Source of the DNA: a virus
Virus record (IMG/VR): IMGVR_UViG_3300010233_000051
Location: 783-45,342 of that record
Reading direction: 5' to 3' (one strand)
DNA: 44,560 nucleotides
The notes under the pieces are model-generated. The model was not told the origin of the DNA. It saw only the letters and a list, made by a program, of their open reading frames with translations, and did not search any database. Positions 7,249 through 13,684 of this stretch are shown here, in pieces. Numbering within the stretch: the first letter of the stretch is position 1; every line of letters starts with the position of its first letter. Made by a program: the position numbers and the translations under genes.

Positions 7249-8922
7249 ATGTTTGTAACTAAACAAAATCCAGCTCAAGTAGCTAAAAAGTCAACGTCTG
7301 TAGCACAAAGCACATTCGTTAAAGCAGCTCAAAAACAGAGTGCTAAAACAGTCTCAGGAAATGGAGCCGTTAAGTATTCAAAACTCGATGATCCTCTATG
7401 TACTCAGTTTGGAATTCTAGGCTCATATAAGGCACCAAGATCTTTCCAAGACATCCAGGCCGATTGTGAACTTTTGTGGTCTTTAAATAGCCTACAATGC
7501 GTTTTATTCATGTTTTACATTCGTATGATTACCAGAGTAACTCAGTTATTTAATGGTGATAATACAAGTGTTTCTCAGAAGGGGGCCGAACTACGTCATG
7601 AAGGAATTATGCGTATGATTTGGCTTTCTGTAAAATCACCAGATGTTTTCTGGAGAAATATAGAAATCTATATAGCCATCTCTTCCTGGAAAGACATAAT
7701 CACAATGCTTCAGTATGACCTCGTATATAACGGATGGAACGGACGCGTACTAAATTGGGATAATTTTGGACAGCTTCTTATGGAAGGATTATCTAATAAG
7801 AACACTTGTGAGCTTGTTAAAAAGTATCTTCCACAAATCAGAGCTAATTCTCAATGTACTACAATTGAAGCTCAAGCTGATAATCAAATAGCAAAATGGA
7901 TTTGTTCATTACTATTTGGTGTGAAGGAAGATACTACAGGTTGGACTTATAAGAAGTATCGTAAACTAAAATCTGCTGGTACTGCACACCAATGGCAACA
8001 GTTAATATCTAGAGGTCAGTTTGATCATATAGATTTTGCTAAGATACATGGGCGCGCACTCAATCTTCTGGTTAGATCAAAGTTCTTAAAGAATCATGGT
8101 TTAGAAGAAAAGTATCAAGCTTGGATAACTAAACCAGAAACAAAAGAAGTAAAGTATACCGGCTTTGTTCATGAATTATTTGAAGGATTGCCTAATACAC
8201 TTACTCGTTTGAGCGTTGGCGGGCAAGAAACTATTAACAAACAGTTTCAAACTTTAATAGAAAAAGGGGGTAAATCTGAACAAAGTAAACTTATTTGCGT
8301 TCGAGACACGAGTGGATCAATGGGAAGCGCCTGCACAGGAACTAAACTTTCTTGTTATAATGTGGCAAAAGCATTAGCTTTGTATTTCTCAGAATTTCTT
8401 ACTGGAGCGTTTTCTAACGCTTGGATTGAGTTTAATTCAACTGCTCAAATGCATACATGGGCTGGAACTACACCTCTTGAAAAATGGTTTAACGATCATT
8501 CTTCTTATGTAGGATCTACAAACTTTCAAAGTGTTATTCAGTTATTTTGTAGTCTTCGTGCAAATGGATTACCAGAAGCTGACTTTCCAGTTGGAATTTT
8601 GATGATATCTGACGGGGAATTGAACAAGAGTTCTATGAATGAAACCAATGTAGAAACTGCTAAACGTACTATGTTACAATATTTCTCGAAAGAGTATGTT
8701 GATAACTTTATTATGTGTATGTGGAACCTACAAAGTAATCATTACGGCCCGTCAACAGGTAAGAAGTTTGAAACTTATGAAGCAGAAACTCCTAATTGTT
8801 TTTATTTTAGTGGATTTAGTGCTTCTGTAATTTCCTTTCTTACTGGAAAGATAATGAACCAAAAAGAACTACTAGCTGCCGCTCTAAACCAAGAGATTCT
8901 ACAGTTAGTAAAACTCGATTAA
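7249..8922 (+). CDS. Ro60-like protein (TROVE/DUF2828-type + vWA)
   Basis: This 557-aa protein's residues ~60-330 are helical-repeat sequence with blocks typical of the TROVE/DUF2828 group (SSWKDIITML; SRGQFDHIDFAKIHGRALNLLVRS; FVHELFEGL). Residues ~345-540 form a von Willebrand A domain with an intact metal site: D353-T-S-G-S357, T424 in GSTN, D455 in ISDGE. Ro60 proteins are ring-shaped RNA chaperones that hold misfolded RNAs and bind Y RNAs. The array of Y-like RNA modules begins 11 bases after the stop, as bacterial Ro genes lie near their Y RNAs. It probably binds those RNAs. The RNA-binding surface cannot be verified by eye. Length is close to Ro60 (~540 aa). Confidence 0.75.
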   Translation: MFVTKQNPAQVAKKSTSVAQSTFVKAAQKQSAKTVSGNGAVKYSKLDDPLCTQFGILGSYKAPRSFQDIQADCELLWSLNSLQCVLFMFYIRMITRVTQLFNGDNTSVSQKGAELRHEGIMRMIWLSVKSPDVFWRNIEIYIAISSWKDIITMLQYDLVYNGWNGRVLNWDNFGQLLMEGLSNKNTCELVKKYLPQIRANSQCTTIEAQADNQIAKWICSLLFGVKEDTTGWTYKKYRKLKSAGTAHQWQQLISRGQFDHIDFAKIHGRALNLLVRSKFLKNHGLEEKYQAWITKPETKEVKYTGFVHELFEGLPNTLTRLSVGGQETINKQFQTLIEKGGKSEQSKLICVRDTSGSMGSACTGTKLSCYNVAKALALYFSEFLTGAFSNAWIEFNSTAQMHTWAGTTPLEKWFNDHSSYVGSTNFQSVIQLFCSLRANGLPEADFPVGILMISDGELNKSSMNETNVETAKRTMLQYFSKEYVDNFIMCMWNLQSNHYGPSTGKKFETYEAETPNCFYFSGFSASVISFLTGKIMNQKELLAAALNQEILQLVKLD

Positions 8923-8959
8923 AAAGAATAAGAGTTGATATTTCTATATCAACTAAATA

Positions 8960-9014
8960 AGAGCACCTTCAGCAACTAACTTTCTGTGACCTAGCAAAAC
9001 AGAAAATGTGCTCT
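8960..9014 (+). ncRNA. Y-like module A
   Basis: The closing stem is AGAGCAC (8960-8966) with GTGCTCT (9008-9014). CAGCAA lies at 8970 and GCAAAACA at 8994, with a small CTA/TAG-closed loop between. The 3' strand has six extra bases (GAAAAT) before the stem, the least regular of the seven. Confidence 0.6.
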
Positions 9015-9018
9015 GTTA

Positions 9019-9074
9019 GAATCACAAACAGCAACTAAAATCAATTTGACTTTTCATCAAAAACAACGTGATTC
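9019..9074 (+). ncRNA. Y-like module B
   Basis: The closing stem is GAATCAC (9019-9025) with GTGATTC (9068-9074). CAGCAA lies at 9029 and CAAAAACAAC before the 3' strand. The interior hairpin is AAAATCA...TGACTTTT. The linker to module C is GTTA (9075-9078). Confidence 0.7.
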
Positions 9075-9078
9075 GTTA

Positions 9079-9213
9079 AGAGTAATTACTGCATAATCTT
9101 TAATCTCCGATCAGATAGCTCAGCTGGTTTAGAGCGCTTCTCGACCCTAAGAAGTCTACGAAGAGGCCGATAGTTCGAATCTGTCTCAGACCAAGAATAA
9201 AAAACATTACTCT
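9079..9213 (+). ncRNA. Y-like module C with tRNA-like domain in normal order
   Basis: The closing stem is AGAGTAAT (9079-9086) with ATTACTCT (9206-9213). The tRNA-like core is 9109-9193. It has D arm GCTC/GAGC, anticodon arm CTTCT/AGAAG with an 8-base loop (CGACCCTA) lacking a normal U33 layout, a 14-base variable region, and T arm GATAG-TTCGAAT-CTGTC. The acceptor GATCAGA/TCAGACC has two mismatches, and the 3' end is CAAG not CCA. It is therefore tRNA-derived but unlikely to be a working tRNA. ACTGCAT (9088) is the 5' motif; A-rich sequence precedes the 3' strand. Confidence 0.75.
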
Positions 9214-9217
9214 GATA

Positions 9218-9346
9218 AAGTTACTACAGCAATCTTTAACGCAACTCTCCTAAAAAGAGGTGGATGAAAATCCGTGTCCGTTCGAATCGGACTAGCTTCG
9301 GCTATGGCGAAATTGGTAGACGCGCTTAAGCAAAAACAAGTAACTT
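9218..9346 (+). ncRNA. Y-like module D: circularly permuted tRNA-Leu-like RNA
   Basis: The closing stem is AAGTTACT (9218-9225) with AGTAACTT (9339-9346). ACAGCAA follows the 5' strand; GCAAAAACA precedes the 3' strand. Inside, tRNA arms appear in permuted order. Anticodon-like arm CTCT-CCTAAAA-AGAG (9245-9259), variable arm GGAT-GAAA-ATCC, T arm GTCCG-TTCGAAT-CGGAC (9276-9292), acceptor TAGC closed by UUCG to GCTA (9293-9304), then D arm GCG...CGC with AAATTGGTAGA (9307-9323). The D arm and long variable arm are those of tRNA-Leu. There is no CCA end and no free acceptor terminus. Confidence 0.8.
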
Positions 9347-9350
9347 GAAA

Positions 9351-9409
9351 AGTTCTCCAACTGCAAATTTACAAAATTCAAATGTGGTTTTGAAAAACAA
9401 ACGAGAACT
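9351..9409 (+). ncRNA. Y-like module E
   Basis: The closing stem is AGTTCTC (9351-9357) with GAGAACT (9403-9409). ACTGCAA lies at 9360 and AAAAACAAAC before the 3' strand. The interior hairpin is CAAAA/TTTTG. Linkers on both sides are GAAA. Confidence 0.75.
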
Positions 9410-9413
9410 GAAA

Positions 9414-9534
9414 AGAATTCTACAGCAATAACAAAAGCTAATGGAACTTTGGGTCGATTGATGTGATTTCAATCCTATCTCAATAGAGATAGTAGCTCAG
9501 AATTAGAGCAAAAGTATGCAAAACAAAGAATTCT
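9414..9534 (+). ncRNA. Y-like module F: second permuted tRNA-like RNA
   Basis: The closing stem is AGAATTCT (9414-9421) with its own copy at 9527-9534. ACAGCAA follows the 5' strand and GCAAAACAA precedes the 3' strand. Inside are hairpin AAAG/CTTT (9434-9450), GGGTC as a variable-like linker, stem GATTG/CAATC (9456-9474) in the T-arm place but with a 9-base loop, acceptor CTATCTC-AATA-GAGATAG (9475-9492, 7 perfect pairs), TA, and D arm GCTC-AGAATTA-GAGC (9495-9509). The acceptor is capped by AATA as module D is by UUCG. Confidence 0.75.
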
Positions 9535-9538
9535 GTTA

Positions 9539-9605
9539 AGATCTGTACTGCAACAAAAACAAAACACTAGACTTCTAATCTACATATGTTTAAAACAACA
9601 GATCT
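9539..9605 (+). ncRNA. Y-like module G
   Basis: The closing stem is AGATCTGT (9539-9546) with ACAGATCT (9598-9605). ACTGCAA follows the 5' strand and TTTAAAACA precedes the 3' strand. The interior hairpin is TAGA/TCTA. It ends 27 bases before the next start codon. Confidence 0.75.
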
Positions 9606-9632
9606 GATTTTTAACACAACACAATTTATTTT

Positions 9633-10265
9633 ATGGCTTTCGAAGCAAAACTCACAGGAAAAGAAGCGGGTTACCCAGGATTGGTAACAGAGCGCAGTGT
9701 ACTGGCTCTCACACGTAGTTTAACAGCCTTTAAAGAGGCAGCTGATGGTGTTGATGCACTAGCAGCAAAAGCAGCTAATTTACATCACGAAATTCAGGAA
9801 AAAGAAGGTCAGATTAAGGCCCTTAACACTGAATACGCAGAGAAGAAGCGTCAGTTTGATGTTGATCTCAAGCTTAAGATGCAAGATGATCAGCAGAAAT
9901 TGGTTAATGAACTTCTTGCTGCTCAGAAGAAAATGGGTGTGCTTACTGAAGACTGGAATAACCTCCAGGCAAAGCTAAAAACACTTGAGGCCGACTTTAC
10001 AAAAGATGTGCAGGCGGCTGTTGGTAAAGAAAAGGGCATTTTGGAAGCTCAGTTCAAAACTGAAAAAGCACTTCTTGATTCTCAATGGATTGCGAAGGAA
10101 GCACAGAATGTTGCTGAAATTCAATCATTGAAGAACCAACTGGCAACCTGTCAGTCACATTCTGATATGCTTGTTAAACAGCTTGATGCTGAACGTGCTG
10201 CTGGCGTTGATCGTGTTAAAGGAATGGCTGCTCCATCCTTTACTGTTGGTGGAGCAACTCGTTAA
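9633..10265 (+). CDS. Coiled-coil protein next to the RNA array
   Basis: This 210-aa protein is a long helical coiled coil from about residue 40 to 195 (HHEIQEKEGQIKALNTEY..., QQKLVNELLAAQKKMG) with a glycine-rich tail (FTVGGATR). Base and codon use are visibly less AT-biased than its neighbours, which suggests strong expression or a different origin. It directly follows the Y-like array and may be structural or a partner of the Ro-like particle. Function unknown. Confidence 0.75.
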   Translation: MAFEAKLTGKEAGYPGLVTERSVLALTRSLTAFKEAADGVDALAAKAANLHHEIQEKEGQIKALNTEYAEKKRQFDVDLKLKMQDDQQKLVNELLAAQKKMGVLTEDWNNLQAKLKTLEADFTKDVQAAVGKEKGILEAQFKTEKALLDSQWIAKEAQNVAEIQSLKNQLATCQSHSDMLVKQLDAERAAGVDRVKGMAAPSFTVGGATR

Positions 10266-10279
10266 TTAAATAAATTTTA

Positions 10280-10412
10280 ATCTTTCCAGAAAGAGGGTGA
10301 ATTATAGCGAATCCTACCGCAAGTCCCAAGGGTTGATATAGAGTGTTAGCAACAGGATCACTGCTTTTAAAAACACACCCACGAGGTTGATTCACCCTTT
10401 TTCTGGATAGAT
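10280..10412 (+). repeat. Hairpin-bracketed element 5
   Basis: The left arm CTTTCCAGAAAGAGGGTGAA (10282) pairs with TTCACCCTTTTTCTGGATAG (10391-10410), a stem of about 20 bp with few mismatches. The interior has no ORF. Confidence 0.75.
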
Positions 10413-10448
10413 TATTAAAACTTAAATTCACACTCTAAAAGCTCAATT

Positions 10449-10745
10449 ATGGAAACTACTACATTTCTTAGTATTGAAGAAAGAGCAGAAGCTCTAAAAG
10501 AAACGTTGTATTATGATTTATTGGAAAAATATCTAATATTAAAACAGAGTAGAGCTGTAGACACTGAACGAATTAAACAGTTAAAAACAGAAAATTTAGC
10601 TTTTAGAGAACACGAAGAAAGCTCTTTAAGAACTATATCCGCACATAACTCATTAATTGACATGATTCTTAATCTTTGTTACAAACACAAAGAGAATTAC
10701 ATAGGATTATCAATTGCATTAAAGAAACTTAAGATCATTTACTAA
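10449..10745 (+). CDS. Small coiled-coil protein
   Basis: This 98-aa, largely helical protein (EERAEALKETLYYDLLEKYLILKQ; DTERIKQLKTENLAFREHEE) starts after CACTCTAAAAGCTCAATT. No family recognised. Confidence 0.65.
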   Translation: METTTFLSIEERAEALKETLYYDLLEKYLILKQSRAVDTERIKQLKTENLAFREHEESSLRTISAHNSLIDMILNLCYKHKENYIGLSIALKKLKIIY

Positions 10746-10763
10746 CTCTCTAAAATTCATTCT

Positions 10764-11012
10764 ATGCAACACTCATTAAACTTCACTAACTCCACATCCA
10801 TTCGTGCCTCATTAGGTAAGAAATCACTCTTGGTACAGCATACTATTGCTTTACAAACAAACAGGCTCAAATCGTCTAAAAAGGGGCAATTCACACTGTT
10901 TAAAGATGATATTGACCATATTCCTGAGAATGTCTGTCCTATATGTACAGCTCGGCCCTTCTTTGGTAAATGTTACAATTGTTCACATACGACAGCTCCT
11001 ACTTTATTTTAA
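10764..11012 (+). CDS. Small zinc-ribbon protein
   Basis: This 82-aa protein has a basic N-terminal half and a C-terminal zinc-ribbon-like pair CPIC...CYNC (residues ~60-74). It may bind nucleic acid. The next 135 bases (11013-11147) hold no clear gene. Confidence 0.6.
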   Translation: MQHSLNFTNSTSIRASLGKKSLLVQHTIALQTNRLKSSKKGQFTLFKDDIDHIPENVCPICTARPFFGKCYNCSHTTAPTLF

Positions 11013-11147
11013 CTTATTACATACTATACTCATTAAATTAATACGCTGGAAATCCTAGGCTATGCGTAGTTGAGTTCCTTAAATAGGTAGTGAATAGACG
11101 AGGTAACTTCACATTTTTATTTACTTAACTTTCTAAAACTATTTCTT

Positions 11148-11996
11148 ATGTTAACTACACTTCCTAAAGTATATCAAGTACATTGTGAGAAAAAGCACGA
11201 TAATGAGTTTATACGTTTAATGAAAATTGCCGTTCCTAAATACCCTATTGATGCTTCTGGAACTTATTATAAAATAAGTAATTCTACTTGGAGTTGTCAA
11301 AAAGAAAAATGGTCACATATTCCAGAAGTATCCTTTGAAGACTGGCAGAGATTACTTGAATCTAAGAAAGTATTAGATCATTATCAAGTAGCTTGGAATA
11401 GTTTACAAGGAGAAGAATTTCTAAGACTTTTAACTATTGCTTGTCCTGGTCATACTATGATGGGTGGAACTAAATATTACGAAATATGTAATAGGAAAAC
11501 TCTAGCAAATGGTGGTCTTATTAAAAATATTCCTCTTCTTACTATTCAAGAATGGCGGGAAATGTTAGAAGGAGCGGCTCCTATCTCTTCTTCTGGAAAG
11601 ACACCTCAATACGTCACTAAAGAAAATGCTTTTATAGGAATGAAAGTATATCCTGCTGAATCTTGGAATATGAACATTAATAAACCAAAACTTCTTCCAT
11701 TTGTTATTATTAAAGAAATACACATACCAAGTTTAAGCATAACTATTATTTATAATGACGGACAAATACTCTATCATTACATGAAAGACTTTTACGTTTA
11801 CGAAGAATCAAATAATTTCTCACAAATAAAACAACAACAAAATGAGCAACACAACAACGGCTACAAAGCCAACCTTTTTATCAATTATCAGTCGTACGGA
11901 AGAACAGAGAAGCCAAGAGGTTCTGTCTTACGATTGCGAACAAGCCCAACTTTCTTTAGCAGCAAACATCTCCGAAACCAGGCGTGTTCTCTCTGA
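11148..11996 (+). CDS. Tandem-repeat phage protein, end uncertain
   Basis: This 282-aa ORF has two similar ~70-residue repeats. Both contain a YY-x-I-x-N/S block and a (S/T)-(F/I)-x-(D/E)-W-(Q/R)-x-(L/M)-L-E helix (SFEDWQRLLES; TIQEWREMLEG), followed by a strand-rich domain. The last ~50 residues (after residue ~232) are read in a different frame across the clearly coding start of the next gene and look non-native (basic, NQACSL). The true end may be near 11842 with a stop lost to a frameshift. Confidence 0.6.
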   Translation: MLTTLPKVYQVHCEKKHDNEFIRLMKIAVPKYPIDASGTYYKISNSTWSCQKEKWSHIPEVSFEDWQRLLESKKVLDHYQVAWNSLQGEEFLRLLTIACPGHTMMGGTKYYEICNRKTLANGGLIKNIPLLTIQEWREMLEGAAPISSSGKTPQYVTKENAFIGMKVYPAESWNMNINKPKLLPFVIIKEIHIPSLSITIIYNDGQILYHYMKDFYVYEESNNFSQIKQQQNEQHNNGYKANLFINYQSYGRTEKPRGSVLRLRTSPTFFSSKHLRNQACSL

Positions 11997-12135
11997 AAAG
12001 AAAAATCAGCGTTTATCATTTATTAAACCAGGTGTGGATTGGAACGCACTTGCCAATCTTGACCAGGAAATAGTAGGTTATTCTGCTGGCTTAAAGCAAT
12101 TGGAAGCTTATCAAACTGAGTATTTTCCTGCTTAA
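11842..12135 (+). CDS. Small helical protein
   Basis: This 97-aa protein (MSNTTTATKPTFLSIISRTE...) is helical with a charged middle. It begins inside the apparent end of the previous ORF and is probably the real product of this stretch. Structured RNA and a terminator follow it. Confidence 0.6.
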   Translation: MSNTTTATKPTFLSIISRTEEQRSQEVLSYDCEQAQLSLAANISETRRVLSEKKNQRLSFIKPGVDWNALANLDQEIVGYSAGLKQLEAYQTEYFPA

Positions 12136-12333
12136 TTAGTACTTCCTTTTGCTATGAATTTAAGCGTTGAGGTTTTTCCGCTTGTTAACAAATAAGCCTC
12201 CCCTGTTCTGAACGGTTGCATAGGAACTTGTGATAAGGAGCACCTGCCTCCACCTCTGTACTAAGTCTGGTACAAGTAGAATCAAGGCAAATCCCGCCTA
12301 ACAAAGTAACGTTCGAGTTTAGGTATTTTTAGG
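12136..12333 (+). ncRNA. Structured intergenic RNA
   Basis: About 200 non-coding bases lie between a gene and a terminator. GAGG...CCTC encloses GCTT/AAGC around 12170-12200. TGTAC/GTACA (12256-12275) and GGC/GCC loops follow. The base composition is more GC-rich than its surroundings. No RNA family recognised. Confidence 0.4.
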
Positions 12334-12389
12334 CTCCCCGATTAAGATTCGTGACATCAGAATTGATGTATGCGTCGGGGAGTTTTTTT
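12334..12389 (+). terminator. Intrinsic terminator with inner hairpin
   Basis: CTCCCCGA (12334-12341) pairs with TCGGGGAG (12375-12382), followed by seven T. A second stem ACATCA-gaat-TGATGT sits in the loop. Confidence 0.85.
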
Positions 12390-12416
12390 ATTTTCTCATT
12401 TTTAAATTGTTGTTTA

Positions 12417-12611
12417 ATGAAACACCTACTTCACACCGCTCACGCTAAACTTTCTCGTTATCAATTCATTCATAAATCTGATTCTTCAGTTGCTTCTGTG
12501 GATGTCTATGCTTCTACAAAGGAGGCCGCCAGAGCTAAGTTTAAAGCACCACAAGGACATTTTCGTAGAGACTTTGAATGTCGTTTAGCTGTTCCTGAGT
12601 CTCAATTATAA
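12417..12611 (+). CDS. Small basic protein
   Basis: This 64-aa protein (MKHLLHTAHAKLSRYQFIHK...) includes VYASTKEAARAKF, a form of small phage domain in which a mixed strand-helix follows VxVxAxxxxEARxKA. The ATG at 12417 is preferred because the upstream in-frame codons run back through the terminator. Confidence 0.65.
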   Translation: MKHLLHTAHAKLSRYQFIHKSDSSVASVDVYASTKEAARAKFKAPQGHFRRDFECRLAVPESQL

Positions 12612-12620
12612 AGATATTTT

Positions 12621-12739
12621 AATCTTTCCAGTAAGAAGGTGGGACCAGATATATCAGTAGTACTGTGAAGCTGTATACTCGAGTTAGACCTACGGGCCAT
12701 CTAACTACATTGTTAATTCACCTTCTTTCTGGAAAGATT
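12621..12739 (+). repeat. Hairpin-bracketed element 6
   Basis: AATCTTTCCAGTAAGAAGGT pairs with ACCTTCTTTCTGGAAAGATT, about 20 bp with a single T-T mismatch: the cleanest bracket in the window. Inside, AGTTAGA/TCTAACT forms a 7-bp stem with an 11-base loop. No ORF inside. Confidence 0.8.
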
Positions 12740-12757
12740 TACTAAATTAAACCTCCT

Positions 12758-12826
12758 ATGACACATAAGAAGAAACGTAAGCTATTCAGGAAACTCATTA
12801 AATCTATTCTTTATGGGACTCTTTAA
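12758..12826 (+). CDS. 22-aa basic peptide
   Basis: MTHKKKRKLFRKLIKSILYG is a highly basic amphipathic peptide. The ATG is preceded by CCTCCT rather than a normal leader. It may be a real micro-protein or chance; the position directly after bracket 6 and before another short ORF is suggestive only. Confidence 0.35.
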   Translation: MTHKKKRKLFRKLIKSILYGTL

Positions 12827-12827
12827 A

Positions 12828-12935
12828 ATGAGTACTAGTAGTTTTGATTCAAAAGAAACTAGAGTAATTCAAGCGCCAAATCCTGATCCTAGTAATTACA
12901 AAATATTAGTATATTCTGATAGCGATATACACTGA
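12828..12935 (+). CDS. 35-aa peptide, unknown
   Basis: MSTSSFDSKETRVIQAPNPD and a short strand (YKILVYSDSDIH). It starts 1 base after the previous stop. Coding status is plausible given the tight spacing. Confidence 0.4.
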   Translation: MSTSSFDSKETRVIQAPNPDPSNYKILVYSDSDIH

Positions 12936-12956
12936 TGTACTAAGTATAAATAACAT

Positions 12957-13337
12957 ATGAATATTAGCCACACAAAAAATTTTATTATTTCACTTATTGT
13001 ATATCCTTATGATGTAATGGTGTCGATTGGTGAAACTGATAAGCAGTTAAAAAAGCGGCTCGCATATTATGATATACATGATGATAAAACATGGAAATAT
13101 TCATCTCCAAATAAGTGTGCTAAATCTGCAATTTTTATGGGCGACCAGTGTTTGATAAGAATAAAAGGGAATCCTACAACGGCTGTTGATTTTGGCAACC
13201 TACAACATGAAATATTTCATGTTGTTACGCTTGTTATGCAAAGAATTGGAATGGATTTGAAAATAAAAGTATCCGATGAGGCTTATGCATATCTCATCGG
13301 ATACTTGACTAAGGAAGTTTACGAAAAAATACTATGA
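12957..13337 (+). CDS. HExxH metalloprotease-like protein
   Basis: This 126-aa protein has H84-E-I-F-H88, the zinc-binding HExxH motif, in a helix (LQHEIFHVVTLVMQRIG). DEAYAYLIGYLTKEVY follows, where E may be the third ligand. The first 80 residues are strand-rich. It ends 6 bases into the convergent small gene on the other strand. Its use of codons is less AT-rich than neighbours, and the pair has its own spacing, so it may be an imported cassette. Substrate unknown. Confidence 0.6.
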   Translation: MNISHTKNFIISLIVYPYDVMVSIGETDKQLKKRLAYYDIHDDKTWKYSSPNKCAKSAIFMGDQCLIRIKGNPTTAVDFGNLQHEIFHVVTLVMQRIGMDLKIKVSDEAYAYLIGYLTKEVYEKIL

Positions 13338-13475
13338 TTTTTTCTTCGGAGCGGGGTAATGTATTTTCTCTTTCTCCGTTGTTTTTGGGCGCCTTTCCGT
13401 TTCTTTAATCGGAATAAATTGTCCGTTACCTGAATCTCTGCCGACTTCTCTTACGACTTCTTTTTGCTTTGACAT
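13332..13475 (-). CDS. 47-aa protein convergent with the HExxH gene
   Basis: On the minus strand, ATG at 13475 reads MSKQKEVVREVGRDSGNGQF then IPIKETERRPKTTEKEKI, ending in a basic PKKKS tail. The RDS-x-x-GQF...ETERRPKTT-x-E pattern is shared by small bacterial and phage proteins of unknown role. A possible minus-strand -7 box (TATCTTTG) lies at 13539-13546, but its -33 box is not at the usual 20-base spacing. Tail-to-tail overlap with the HExxH gene suggests a two-gene module. An inhibitor or antitoxin role is conjecture. Confidence 0.6.
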   Translation of the reverse strand: MSKQKEVVREVGRDSGNGQFIPIKETERRPKTTEKEKIHYPAPKKKS

Positions 13476-13684
13476 TGTGGTTGTTTTAAAAAGTTTAATA
13501 ATGCAACATTTAAAACAAAATCAGCCCATATAACACCACAAAGATATAATTTAATTTTGGTACAAAAAAGTAATTCAACAAATATCTTTAAAAATATTTA
13601 TTCCGATTTATTTTGGTACATTACTGTATATCGTTACCAATTTACTATAACACAACTTTATTTCTTAATCTTCTAAAATTATGT

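Larger units (their letters stand above)
8933..9609 (+). ncRNA. Tandem array of seven Y RNA-like modules
   Basis: A leading hairpin (AGTTGATAT-TTCT-ATATCAACT, 8933-8954) is followed by modules A-G. Each module is closed by a different but complementary 7-8 bp stem. C(A/T)GCA(A) lies just inside the 5' strand and an A-rich AAAACA-type block just inside the 3' strand. Neighbours are separated by exactly four bases: GTTA, GTTA, GATA, GAAA, GAAA, GTTA. Changing stem sequences with preserved pairing across seven units is internal covariation evidence. Modules C, D and F hold tRNA-like domains. No ORF fits this stretch. The position after a Ro60-like gene argues for Y RNA-like function. Whether it is one transcript or is cut at the linkers is unknown. 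Confidence 0.8.

Noticed and set aside
9100-9510. Ordinary tRNA genes
   Set aside because: Two of the three have permuted arms with closed acceptor stems, none has CCA, and the normal-order one has acceptor mismatches and an 8-base anticodon loop.
8933-9609. CRISPR array reading of the regular repeats
   Set aside because: Repeats are not identical, unit lengths vary from 55 to 135 bases, spacers are absent and the signal is pairing, not direct repetition. No cas gene nearby.
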